Positions 17,675-26,586 of a DNA stretch of 64,000 nt are shown piece after piece. Under the pieces are notes generated by a model. That model saw nothing but the letters and a program-made list of their open reading frames with translations, made no database searches and had not been told where the DNA came from. The stretch covers positions 87,090 through 151,089 of the forward strand of contig NZ_JBITDV010000017.1 of NCBI RefSeq assembly GCF_044454545.1, given 5' to 3'. This DNA is from Cryptosporangium sp044454545 (GTDB lineage Bacteria > Actinomycetota > Actinomycetes > Mycobacteriales > Cryptosporangiaceae). Each line of letters opens with the position of its first letter. The first letter of the stretch is position 1. The position numbers were made by a program, and so were the translations under genes.

Positions 17675-20600
17675 TCGTCGCCTTCCAGGTCTTCGTTGCC
17701 GTCTTCGGCGGGCGGGGCCTCGCCTTGGAGGGCCGCGCGGCGGTGGTTCTCCTCCAGGAGTCGATCGAGGATCTCGACGCGTGCGGCCGGGCTGACCGTC
17801 CAGCGCTGCATCTGCCGGTAGGTGTGGAAGCCGTGGTCCAGTGGGACGTCGGCCCAGCCGTAGGCTTCCATGACGGCTTCGTCGAGGCGGACGTGGATCT
17901 CGCGCACCCGAGCGACGTCGGAGTCGGCGTGGCTCTCGATGTCGGGGTCGTTGACGAGGTTGTAAAGCTTGGTGAGCCCCAGGTCGCGACGGAGCATAAT
18001 TTCGCGGCGTTCAGCGTCGAGGATCTCGCCGATCTCTTCCAGCTCTGCCGTTGGTTCCGGCCGCGGAAACGTCTCGAAGACGTCGGACGGCGTGTATCGG
18101 ACCCGAGTTTCCAAGGTTGATCCGTAGGTGATAGCCCACATTTGGTGCAGGCTCGAAGACAGGGCTGCCTGATCGCCGGAGGACTCAGTAGCGAAGATGA
18201 CCACCTGATCGCTGACTACAGAGTTCCGTGGGACACGGGCGGGCATAACAGTTTTGCTGACCCGGGCGATGACGAGAATGGTATCAAGACCTGCGATTGC
18301 AGATCGCATCGCTGGTTGCCGCTCGGCGAATTGCCACCACCGTTCCCGACGTGGCTTCCGCTTGTTCGTCCGTCGCTCCGGTAGCACGTCGGATTTCAGC
18401 CTTTGGTATGGCAACGCATAGCGCTCCGCGATGCTCTCGGGCCGATCATTAAAGTCAATAACCCATCGCGAGGCCGAATTGTCGGGACGCGAGTTCAGAT
18501 CCTCGCCGTTGAGGTAAGGGAAAAGCACTTCGGAGTTGCAGGGGTCGGCCTTGATCCACTCGGCCGCTTCCTCGGGTTCGATCACGAACCCCATGCCGAG
18601 CACGTAGCAGCCGATGAATGCGATCCTCGAGTTCTCCGCCAGCCGAAGTGGTGCGCCTTCAACACGGCCGGCCGGTTCCAGCAGGGTTGAGATTTTCTCG
18701 ACGGCGATGTCGTCGGAGATCCGTGGAACGTTGTCCGCGACGGAGCCGGAGGTTCCCCAGACTGCCGCATACTCCAGGTTCGCGCTGGCGGCAGGCCACG
18801 ACCTGCTCTGGACGGCTCGGGTGATGGTGAACCCACTCGCCACCATCTGGTCCAGGCCCACCTCGCGAGTGTCTCCCTGGGCCACTGTGTTCGTCGCGAT
18901 CAGGCCCAGGTTGCCGTTCTGCGTGAGCAGCCTCATCGCTCGGAGGAAGAAGTATCCGACAAGATCTGCACTGCCCTTTTTCCCACTTGCGAGCACGTTG
19001 ACAAGCCAGTCGCGGACGTTGGTTCCCATCGACCCGGTAAGCTTCTGGCCACCGAGGAATGGTGGGTTGCCGATGATGGCGTCGAAGCCGCCGTGATCTA
19101 TCACGTCGGGCACCCGGACGATCCAGTGCAGCGGCTCCCACCGCTGGTAGTCCGTCGGCGCCGTCGGTTCCAGGCCAGCCTTGAGGATTCCGTCGAGCTG
19201 TCGCCGGTCAGGCTGTGCTGTGCCGCCGACTGGGTACGCGCTCTCGAGCGCGATGCGGAGATTCTCGTAGGCGACCATCAGCGACTTACCCGGCTTTCCG
19301 CCGACGCGGAGGCCCGCTGCGACCACGGAATCCCCCAACTCCGTCAAGCTTTCGGTCAGCCTGCGGTAGTCGTTCCACTGTCGCCGCTTGGTCGCCGCGG
19401 AGCGCTGTGGGTCGCCATCGTTGACCTCGGATGCTAGCTGCCCACGCAAAGCTCGGGCGCGCGCCAAGACTCCGTCCACATCAGGCCGGAACATACTCAG
19501 CTGAGGATTCTCCTGCGATGGGTTGATGTGCTGAGTCTTGAGCTGCTCGGCGCTGGTAAGGCCGATCAGCGAATTGCCGCGCAAAACCTTGTCGTCGACG
19601 AACGAGAACGGCAGCTTCGGGTCGAGCGACACCAACCAGAGCGAGAGCTTGCACATCTCGACGGCCATGCCGTTGATGTCCGCCCCGTACAGACAGCGAG
19701 CGATCACCGTCCGGATCGCACGGGTCTGTACCTCGTGGGGTGTGCCCGTGGCGATGCCTGCGTGCTGCCAAGCCTCAACCAACCGCGCGGCCAGGTAGCG
19801 AGCAGCGGCAACCAGGAAAGCCCCGGATCCGCAGGCGATGTCGGCGACCTTCAGGTCCAGGATCCGGTAGTCCGGAACCAGTTCCCACGCATTGCGATCG
19901 GCGGTCTGGTGCGGCCCCGGCTCGTAGACCAGCGGCTCCAATGCGTACCTCACGACCTCCTCGGCCAGCGGTCGCGGCGTGTAGTGCGCACCGGCCGAGG
20001 CCCGGGACGGCGTCTCGACCACCAGCACACCGCCGGGCTGCACCACCAGCGGGCGATTGCGCAGGTCGCGGCGGATCACACCGACGAAGGGCCGCAAGCG
20101 GTCGCGCAGCCCCTCGTCGGTCGTGATCGCCCGCAGCGCACGCTCGGCGTCCTCGACGTCCGCCGCGTGGGCCTTCATCAAGGCGGCCTTGGTCGGCGGT
20201 GAGGCCGCCGGTTGGTTGGTCTTGATCCACCGGAGCAGCGCGTCGGCGAAAGCCGTGGTCTCCGCCAGCTCTTCTAGCGTGGCCAGCGAGATCTCGGGCT
20301 CGGCGCCGGCCGTCCCGATCAGGCCGACGGTCACCTCGTCGACGACGTCGGAGGTGTAGCCGAGCAGGCCCTCGTAGATGTAGCCAATCTGCTCGACATC
20401 GATGTCCCGGAAGGAGATTCGGCGCGCGGGTTGGCCCTTGAGCTGGGCGACCTGGACGGCCCGGAGCACTTCGAGCATGACCCGGTCGGTGACCGCGATC
20501 GCCAGCGTGCCGCGCTCGTTGGTCGCGGTGAGCTCAGGAAAACGCGTCGGGTCGAAGAGCGACCCGCCGTAGGAGGGCAGCCGGATGTCCTCGAAGTTGG

Positions 20601-21675
20601 CCCCTCGGTACAGGGCCTGCGAAGTGGCGAGCAGTCGGTGCCAGGTCAGGTGGGTGCCGTCGAGTGTTTCGGTGCCCTCCTCGCGCTCGCGCGCGTCTAG
20701 CGCGTCCAACTCGTCGCTGACGCCGTAGCCCATCGCGAAGAGCTGACCTTGCGGCAGAAGTCCGCGCTCTTCGGCGAAGAGGAGGAAGACCACGCGCATC
20801 ATCACGGTGACCGCAGCCTCGTAGACCTGACGCCGGTCCTCCGGCAGCGGGTCGGCCTGGCCGAGTCGCTGTGACTCCAGCGCCGCCTCGGACAGCGCTT
20901 GCACCAGCAGCTCGACCGCGCGACGGACCTGAGTGCCGAGGGCCTCTGTGATTTCCTCGTCGGCGGCGACCGACGCGGCGAACGACTCGGTGAGCCGCTC
21001 CTCGGGCTTTCCACCGACGAGGAAGCGCGGGGCGAGCATCGCGACGAACGCGTCGCGGGTCTGTGGCTCCTCGACCCAGGTGTGCGCGTCGACGACGCCC
21101 GAGGCGGTCATCGTCTGCGGGCGGGCGCTAACGATCGCCCACCAGCGGCCGTCGGTGACGACCCCGATCGGGACGCCGGACGCGCGGAGCAGCTCGTCAA
21201 TGCGGTCGATCGGGCTGGTAGCCCAGCCGTCACCCAGCGGATCGCGGAGCGCGTCCACCGGGTCGACGACTAGCGTCAGTGCACCGGTGAAGCCGTCGCG
21301 GACGAGCGACCCGGTCGGGCGGACCGTGACTCGGTGATCGGGAGAGCGCACCTGAAGCGTCGTGCTGCCTGCCTGGTAGGCGTCGCCCCAGCCGAGCACC
21401 CGGCGCAGCACGATGTCGATCCAGCCATCCCGTGCCTCCCGGTAGAGGTCAGCAGCCGTGGGATCGTCGCGGTGCTTGTCCCAATGCTCCCAGGCCTTCT
21501 CGAAGGCCGGTTTGGCGTCCTTAAGAACGTCTCGCGCCGGACGGCCGATTGCCGGCATGCCCTGCGGCCAGACGCGCTTGAGCGCGGGAACGGCGAGGAA
21601 CGGCCCGTCGGTGTCGACGAGCTCCAGCCAGGCGCGGTGCAGGTCGCGAGGCGCAGTGGAGCGGCGGCGGTTCAT
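17671..21675 (-). CDS. drmMI: DISARM class 1 adenine methyltransferase DrmMI
   Basis: This encodes 1334 residues. The gamma-class N6-adenine methylase motifs are clear: motif I VADIACGSGAFLVAA at about 610 and catalytic NPPF in IIGNPPFLGGQKL at about 868. A long N-terminal half and a C-terminal target-recognition part resemble type IIG or BREX PglX-like enzymes. In class 1 DISARM this protein methylates host DNA as the self mark. It follows drmD with an ATGA overlap and overlaps drmA in the same way. The partner is DrmMI (adenine, class 1) rather than the cytosine enzyme DrmMII of class 2, which fixes the subtype. Confidence 0.95.
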   Translation of the reverse strand: MNRRRSTAPRDLHRAWLELVDTDGPFLAVPALKRVWPQGMPAIGRPARDVLKDAKPAFEKAWEHWDKHRDDPTAADLYREARDGWIDIVLRRVLGWGDAYQAGSTTLQVRSPDHRVTVRPTGSLVRDGFTGALTLVVDPVDALRDPLGDGWATSPIDRIDELLRASGVPIGVVTDGRWWAIVSARPQTMTASGVVDAHTWVEEPQTRDAFVAMLAPRFLVGGKPEERLTESFAASVAADEEITEALGTQVRRAVELLVQALSEAALESQRLGQADPLPEDRRQVYEAAVTVMMRVVFLLFAEERGLLPQGQLFAMGYGVSDELDALDAREREEGTETLDGTHLTWHRLLATSQALYRGANFEDIRLPSYGGSLFDPTRFPELTATNERGTLAIAVTDRVMLEVLRAVQVAQLKGQPARRISFRDIDVEQIGYIYEGLLGYTSDVVDEVTVGLIGTAGAEPEISLATLEELAETTAFADALLRWIKTNQPAASPPTKAALMKAHAADVEDAERALRAITTDEGLRDRLRPFVGVIRRDLRNRPLVVQPGGVLVVETPSRASAGAHYTPRPLAEEVVRYALEPLVYEPGPHQTADRNAWELVPDYRILDLKVADIACGSGAFLVAAARYLAARLVEAWQHAGIATGTPHEVQTRAIRTVIARCLYGADINGMAVEMCKLSLWLVSLDPKLPFSFVDDKVLRGNSLIGLTSAEQLKTQHINPSQENPQLSMFRPDVDGVLARARALRGQLASEVNDGDPQRSAATKRRQWNDYRRLTESLTELGDSVVAAGLRVGGKPGKSLMVAYENLRIALESAYPVGGTAQPDRRQLDGILKAGLEPTAPTDYQRWEPLHWIVRVPDVIDHGGFDAIIGNPPFLGGQKLTGSMGTNVRDWLVNVLASGKKGSADLVGYFFLRAMRLLTQNGNLGLIATNTVAQGDTREVGLDQMVASGFTITRAVQSRSWPAASANLEYAAVWGTSGSVADNVPRISDDIAVEKISTLLEPAGRVEGAPLRLAENSRIAFIGCYVLGMGFVIEPEEAAEWIKADPCNSEVLFPYLNGEDLNSRPDNSASRWVIDFNDRPESIAERYALPYQRLKSDVLPERRTNKRKPRRERWWQFAERQPAMRSAIAGLDTILVIARVSKTVMPARVPRNSVVSDQVVIFATESSGDQAALSSSLHQMWAITYGSTLETRVRYTPSDVFETFPRPEPTAELEEIGEILDAERREIMLRRDLGLTKLYNLVNDPDIESHADSDVARVREIHVRLDEAVMEAYGWADVPLDHGFHTYRQMQRWTVSPAARVEILDRLLEENHRRAALQGEAPPAEDGNEDLEGDE

Positions 21676-24600
21676 GCGTGGACCTTCCCGGATGCGGCGT
21701 CCTCCGGGGTCAGTGCGAACACGACTGCGGCGGCCGATACGTGTGGCTTGATGTCGCGGTAGCGCTCCTCAATGGCGACGATTTCGCGATGTTCCTCGTC
21801 GTCCAGGCTGTCGAGGCGTTCCTCCATCGCGCGCAGATCGCGGCGCCGCTGGCGCTGCTGGTCGTCGGTGAAGAGGAACTCCTCCTCGGCGCGGATTTCG
21901 GCCGCAAGTCGGTTGCGGGATTCCTCAAGGTTGGTGCGGAACGCGGCGAAGATCTCGTGCGCCCGCGACACGTCGGAGTCGCGGCGGGCCGTCAACGCCT
22001 TGGTCACGTCGGCCTGGTGCAACTCCGCCCGGTTGTGCATCGCGGTCAGTAGCCGCGTTCGCAGCGGTGATTTATCGGCGTTCCAGAGGTCGGCTAGCTG
22101 CATTCGCACTGAGGCGTCCGCCAAGCTGAGGTTTTCGGTGTCGAGCGTCTCGTCCAAGACCTTTTCGACCTTCGCCTCGGCCATCGCCTGGCCGCGGATC
22201 CGGATGCCGGTGAGGAAGACTTCCTCGTGCAGCCGGACGCCGCCCCGGCCGACCAGGACCAGACGGGAGACCGCCGCGACGCAGGACTGCGGCAGATCGT
22301 TCACCACGACGGCGGTGACTCGGCTGACCGGGGAATCGACGTTGAACAGGGCGCTGCGAAGGATGCGGGAGGATCGCTGCATCAGCGCGTGGCCGAGGTG
22401 GACGTGGACCAGGTCGTGCCGCTTCTCCGCGGCCTTGTCGTCGAAGGTGATGTTCCGCTGTTCGTCGGGGCGCAACCGGGTACTCAGTCCACGTAGAGCT
22501 GGCTGCCAGGCGCCGCCGAGCGGCGGAACGGTGAAGACCGGCGCGTCGGTGTCCTCGTCGCCAGCGGGAACCAACGGAGGCTGCGCGGTCAACGTCAGCG
22601 CGGTGTCCACCACCCGGCGGGCATTCGCCGAGGTGAGGTGCATCTTCGCCTTCTGCGCGTCGTAGGTCCGGGAGAGGTCGGTCAGCCTTCGGTTGAGCTC
22701 GATGCCCCCGGCCAGGGCCCGGCTGATGACCGCGTTTCCCGCGTCGCCGGCCGAGGGCCTCGCCCGGCGACGGGACGGCCGCGGATCGAAGTGATCCTGG
22801 ATCTCGGCGTCGATGATCGGGTTGGCCGCACCGAGGTCAGCCACGACGGTGACGACCTTACGGGCGATGTGTTCGAGCAAGAACCGTAGGTCGCGGGTGT
22901 AGGGGGTGCCCTGCGTGTCCGGGGTGAGGTGGTAGATCTCCGGCGTCTGCTCCTGTCCGTACCGGTCGATCCGGCCGATCCGCTGCTCGAGCCGGGACGG
23001 GTTGAACGGGATGTCGAAGTTCACCAGCCGGTGGCACCTGTCCTGCAGATCGATGCCCTCCCCAGCCGAGTCGGTCGCGAGCAGTACACGGACCGGGCTC
23101 GCGGGCTCGGAGAACTGGGCCCGGATGAGCTCGCGTTCCTCGGTCGGCGTCGAACCCTGGATCGTGGCGAGCACGTCGCGGTAGCCGCGTTGACGCAGCA
23201 CCCCAGCCATCCAGTCGAGCGTGGCCGCGTACTCGGTGAAGACGACCACCCGCTCGTCCTGGAATGCACCGGCCGGCCGGCATACCGCGTCCAGGAAGCC
23301 GAGCAGCGCTTCGAGCCGGGCGTCCGGCCTGTGCTCGTACCGGTGTCCCCAGTCGATGAGCCGAGTGATCTCGGCGTCGGTCGCCGCGGCGATGACCGTC
23401 GCGGCCCTGTTCTGGCGCAACGCGACGAACTCGGGGTGGTCGGCTTCACCTTCCTCCTCGTCGGACGCTCCACTACCGAGAGTCTCCTGGTAGTAGGCGT
23501 CCTCGTCGTCGATCTCCAGGCGGCTGCCCCCGCCGGACGCCTCGAGCATCTCCAGGGTGCGAGCGAACGACCACGGGCTGGACAGGAACCGCTTCTTCAG
23601 CAGCATGGCGACGATGCCGCCAGCCTGTCCGCGGCTACTGCCCTTGGCGCTCTCGGCGAGGATGCGGTCGAGGAGCGCGAACTCTTCCTCTTCCGTCGCG
23701 CCGGGCGTGAAGACGATCGGTTTGAGCTCGCGGCGGCGGAAGTTCAGCTCCGGAAGATCAGTCTTGAGCCGGCGGACCGTGACGTCCCGCAAGGCCCGCT
23801 CGTCGAGACTCGCCCCACGGCTGAAGCGCCGGCCGTCGATCATCTCCATCAGCGCCGTGAACGACTCGCTGTAACCGTTGTGCGGTGTCGCGCTAAGGAA
23901 CAGCCGGTGCTCGCAGCGCTCGGCGAGCTCCCGGGCGGCGATCGTGCGGTTGCTGTCGACGGCGTAGACGCGCCCACCGGGTCCCGCGGTCGGGTTGGAC
24001 GGCGCGATGTGGTGTGCCTCGTCGACGACGAGGAGATCGAAGCTGTAACGCCGTGCGGTGTTCGTGTCCGCCACGTCCGCGTAGACGTCGCGGAGCAGAC
24101 GCTGAGCGCGCAGCGTGGGAAGCCACGCCATGCTGACGATGACCCGGGGATAGAGCCGGAACGGGTTCGCGTTCAGCCCGTGGGTTCGCCGCACCTGCGC
24201 CATCAGCTCGCTGTTGACGATGACGAAGTCCAGACCGAACTTGTCCCGCATCTCGTCCTGCCACTTCAGCGCGAGGCTGGGCGGGCACACCACGATCACA
24301 GAGCGGGCGCGGTGGCGCAGGAGCAACTCTTGGACAACTAGCCCGGCCTCGATCGTCTTTCCGAGCCCGACGTCGTCGGCGAGCAATAGGTTGGTGCGAG
24401 ACGACTGCAGCGCCCGACGGAGCGGTTCCAACTGGTAGGCGTGGACATCCGCGCCGCTTCGGAACGGCGCCTGGTAGGAGTTGGCGTCCGCAGACGTCAC
24501 CGCCCCCCATCGCACGGCGTCGACGAACGCCGCGAGCGTGTTCGGGTCGTCAAAGGCCTCCGGCGTGACGCTCTCGGGCAGCCCCTGGTCGGGGGCAACC

Positions 24601-24845
24601 GTGTGGCCGACCTCCAGCTCCCAGACCACCGCCAACTCGTGACCGAGCCGGTCCTCCTCCAGGGACTGGAGCACGACGACATGGGTGAGCCCGGCCGTAC
24701 CCTCGTCGGCCGGGCTGCGCGGTAGGCCCTGCGCACGAATTTCGGCGACGGCCCAGGTAGAACCCCGGACATTCACCACTTGGCCCGGATCGGGCAGCGG
24801 TGGGTGCGCGGCCGCCCCCGTGGCCTCGACGTTCATGATCGTCAC
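21672..24845 (-). CDS. drmD: DISARM class 1 SNF2-family helicase DrmD
   Basis: This encodes about 1057 residues from the GTG at 24845, which has AGGAGGGG 8 nt upstream; a frame start at 24884 lacks such a site. SNF2/SF2 motifs are: LLADDVGLGKTIEAG (Walker A, about 155-170), LLVVDEAHHIAP (DEAH, about 272-283), and a C-terminal helicase lobe with LLATDSAGEGIDLQDR and RLEQRIGRIDRYGQ (about 590-650). The C-terminal quarter has coiled-coil character (EEEFLFTDDQQRQRRRDLRA). DrmD is the marker of class 1 DISARM. It is the first gene of the operon, reading away from the divergent regulator at 24926 across an 80-bp promoter region. Confidence 0.95.
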   Translation of the reverse strand: MTIMNVEATGAAAHPPLPDPGQVVNVRGSTWAVAEIRAQGLPRSPADEGTAGLTHVVVLQSLEEDRLGHELAVVWELEVGHTVAPDQGLPESVTPEAFDDPNTLAAFVDAVRWGAVTSADANSYQAPFRSGADVHAYQLEPLRRALQSSRTNLLLADDVGLGKTIEAGLVVQELLLRHRARSVIVVCPPSLALKWQDEMRDKFGLDFVIVNSELMAQVRRTHGLNANPFRLYPRVIVSMAWLPTLRAQRLLRDVYADVADTNTARRYSFDLLVVDEAHHIAPSNPTAGPGGRVYAVDSNRTIAARELAERCEHRLFLSATPHNGYSESFTALMEMIDGRRFSRGASLDERALRDVTVRRLKTDLPELNFRRRELKPIVFTPGATEEEEFALLDRILAESAKGSSRGQAGGIVAMLLKKRFLSSPWSFARTLEMLEASGGGSRLEIDDEDAYYQETLGSGASDEEEGEADHPEFVALRQNRAATVIAAATDAEITRLIDWGHRYEHRPDARLEALLGFLDAVCRPAGAFQDERVVVFTEYAATLDWMAGVLRQRGYRDVLATIQGSTPTEERELIRAQFSEPASPVRVLLATDSAGEGIDLQDRCHRLVNFDIPFNPSRLEQRIGRIDRYGQEQTPEIYHLTPDTQGTPYTRDLRFLLEHIARKVVTVVADLGAANPIIDAEIQDHFDPRPSRRRARPSAGDAGNAVISRALAGGIELNRRLTDLSRTYDAQKAKMHLTSANARRVVDTALTLTAQPPLVPAGDEDTDAPVFTVPPLGGAWQPALRGLSTRLRPDEQRNITFDDKAAEKRHDLVHVHLGHALMQRSSRILRSALFNVDSPVSRVTAVVVNDLPQSCVAAVSRLVLVGRGGVRLHEEVFLTGIRIRGQAMAEAKVEKVLDETLDTENLSLADASVRMQLADLWNADKSPLRTRLLTAMHNRAELHQADVTKALTARRDSDVSRAHEIFAAFRTNLEESRNRLAAEIRAEEEFLFTDDQQRQRRRDLRAMEERLDSLDDEEHREIVAIEERYRDIKPHVSAAAVVFALTPEDAASGKVHA

Positions 24846-24888
24846 GTTAGACGCCCCTCCTCGCGACTGACGATCACTGTGCACGTAC

Positions 24889-24905
24889 CTTGCGAAAATC
24901 GCAAG
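24889..24905. promoter_or_regulatory. Palindromic operator in the DISARM/regulator divergent promoter
   Basis: CTTGCGA-AAA-TCGCAAG is a perfect inverted repeat with 7-bp arms and a 3-bp spacer. It lies between drmD and the HTH/ImmA regulator. On the plus strand, TTGCGA inside it could serve as a -35, with TAGGCT 18 bp further as a -10, only 6 nt before the GTG start. The regulator may therefore be a leaderless transcript, and a protein bound here would block it and probably also the drm promoter. Binding by the adjacent regulator is inferred. Confidence 0.65.
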
Positions 24906-24925
24906 TCGGCCAGTAGGCTAACCCC

Positions 24926-26026
24926 GTGCCGACCATCCCCGAACGTGTACTCAGCCTGATCGACGAGTCAGGGCTGAGCCGCCGCGATTTTGGCAAACAG
25001 GTCGGTCTCGACGAGTCGAAGATGTCCAAGTCGCTGTCTGGGGCCCGGAGGTTCTCCTCAGTCGACTTGGCCCGCATCGCGGAGTTCTCCCGAGTAACGG
25101 TCGATTGGCTGATCACCGGAGAGGAGACACCTCTCACGGTCGCTGCGCGGACGACTACGGGGGAGGCAGGAGAAGCGCTCGCTGCTGCTCGCAGCCTGCT
25201 CACCCTGCGGTCCGACGTCGCCTCGCTTGGATACCTCCAGGGCTGGTCGCCGATCGCCATGCCCGCGGAATCGTTGCGCTACGCGGTTTACGGTCGCGAC
25301 GCAGCAGCCAATGCGCTAGCGCGTCTCGACGAGCGCGGCTTCCGAATCCTCGACGAGGACCTCGCTGCCGTGATCGAGGGCTCGTTCGGCGTGGACGTCA
25401 CCGTCGTCGAAGCGGGCCAAGGATGCGACGGCCTCGCGGCTTCCTCTGATGAGGCGAAGCTAATCGTGCTGGCAACGTCGCAGATTCCGTCCCGGCAGCG
25501 GTTCACGGCCGCGCATGAGCTCGGCCATCTGCTTGCCGGCGACGACCAGGGCGTCCATCTCGACAAGGACGTGTACTCCCCATTGCAGGCGAAAGACCCG
25601 AGCGAGGCGCGAGCCAATGCGTTCGCCGCAGCGTTCCTGATGCCAGAGGCCATCCTGTCCGACGCAGTCGGGCCGGGATTCGACGAGGCGGCCTTCGCGG
25701 CCCTCGCGTGCCATCTGCTCGTGACGCCGACGGCATTGGCGATCCGGCTACGGGACCTGCGAATGATCGACTCTGGACTGTGCGACCGGCTCCGGTCCCT
25801 CAGCGCCGGAAGAGCCGCAGGCTTGGCCGGGAAGACCGAGGAGCTCGCGAGGCGGGTAGCCGAAGCGCTTCGGCCGCGCGCTCCCGGACTACTGCTTCGA
25901 GACACCTACGCCGCGTATGTCGAGGGCAGGGCTACCCTCCGTCCATATGCGACACTTCTTGGCGCCGACGTGGAATCTCTGCGGCTAGCCCTGGAGTCGG
26001 AGTCCGAAGGTCCCGATGCCACATGA
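24926..26026 (+). CDS. HTH/ImmA-IrrE-type metallopeptidase regulator
   Basis: This encodes 366 residues from a GTG. Residues about 5-65 form an XRE helix-turn-helix (RRDFGKQVGLDESKMSKSL). A zinc metallopeptidase signature HELGH lies at residues 196-200 (FTAAHELGHLLAGDD), with the downstream helix (ANAFAAAFLMPEAIL) that supplies the third ligand in the ImmA/IrrE (COG2856) family. Proteins of this build act as regulators that cleave a repressor or sense DNA damage, and often as antitoxin-like partners. Its stop overlaps the start of a PIN-domain gene (ATGA). It is divergent from drmD over a palindromic operator, so it is the best candidate controller of the DISARM operon. Confidence 0.88.
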   Translation: MPTIPERVLSLIDESGLSRRDFGKQVGLDESKMSKSLSGARRFSSVDLARIAEFSRVTVDWLITGEETPLTVAARTTTGEAGEALAAARSLLTLRSDVASLGYLQGWSPIAMPAESLRYAVYGRDAAANALARLDERGFRILDEDLAAVIEGSFGVDVTVVEAGQGCDGLAASSDEAKLIVLATSQIPSRQRFTAAHELGHLLAGDDQGVHLDKDVYSPLQAKDPSEARANAFAAAFLMPEAILSDAVGPGFDEAAFAALACHLLVTPTALAIRLRDLRMIDSGLCDRLRSLSAGRAAGLAGKTEELARRVAEALRPRAPGLLLRDTYAAYVEGRATLRPYATLLGADVESLRLALESESEGPDAT

Positions 26027-26562
26027 CCAGCTTCCTGTTCCCCGACAACACGGTGCTGTGCAATTTCGCGGCGGCCCGCAGCCTCGAGTTGCTGAAGTCC
26101 GTCCTCGATGAGCGCGGTCGGTGGACGGAAGCAGTGGCGTATGAGGCGACGCAGTCGGCCCGCGTTCTTCCCGAGCTCGCGGTTCTCGAGGAGAGCGGCT
26201 GGCTGGGAAAACCGATCGAGGTCAACGACGAGAAAGAGATCCAGGCCATCGACCGGATCCGACGGGCGGTCTTCGGCGGGTCGGACGTCAAGCCGCTCCA
26301 GCACCTCGGCGAGGCGCAGACGTGTTACCTGCTCCAGCACCGGCCTGAGTTCGCCGATTCGTGGTGGATCTCCGACGATCGTGAGGCGATCCGGTACGCC
26401 AGGTACCAGGGCATCACGACGAGGGAAACCGTGGACCTGGTCGCGGAGGCCGTCGTGGGAGGCCTGTTAACTGCCAAGCAGGGCATCAGCCTTTGCCGGC
26501 GGATGGCCGAAGCGGGTCGTGCACTGAGGCTTCCCGTATCAGAGGCTGACCTGTATCGCTGA
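26023..26562 (+). CDS. PIN-domain-like nuclease coupled to the HTH/ImmA regulator
   Basis: This encodes 179 residues and overlaps the regulator by 4 nt (ATGA). A PIN-fold pattern of acidic residues is present: Asp8 in FLFPDNTVLCNFA, Glu41 in VAYEAT, Glu97 in HLGEAQT, and Asp118/Asp119 in WWISDDREAIRYA. This matches the D-E-D-D set of magnesium-dependent PIN ribonucleases. The tight pairing with an HTH/COG2856 protein is a recurrent toxin-antitoxin-like arrangement. Its position beside DISARM suggests a back-up or control function, which is inference. It has no recent sequence similarity to the three PIN proteins at 35-42 kb. Confidence 0.75.
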   Translation: MTSFLFPDNTVLCNFAAARSLELLKSVLDERGRWTEAVAYEATQSARVLPELAVLEESGWLGKPIEVNDEKEIQAIDRIRRAVFGGSDVKPLQHLGEAQTCYLLQHRPEFADSWWISDDREAIRYARYQGITTRETVDLVAEAVVGGLLTAKQGISLCRRMAEAGRALRLPVSEADLYR

Positions 26563-26586
26563 ATCAGCCGGTGCCCGATACGGGCA

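Noticed and set aside
22929..24341. 470-codon plus-strand open frame opposite drmD
   Set aside because: Shadow of drmD, whose helicase motifs are unambiguous.
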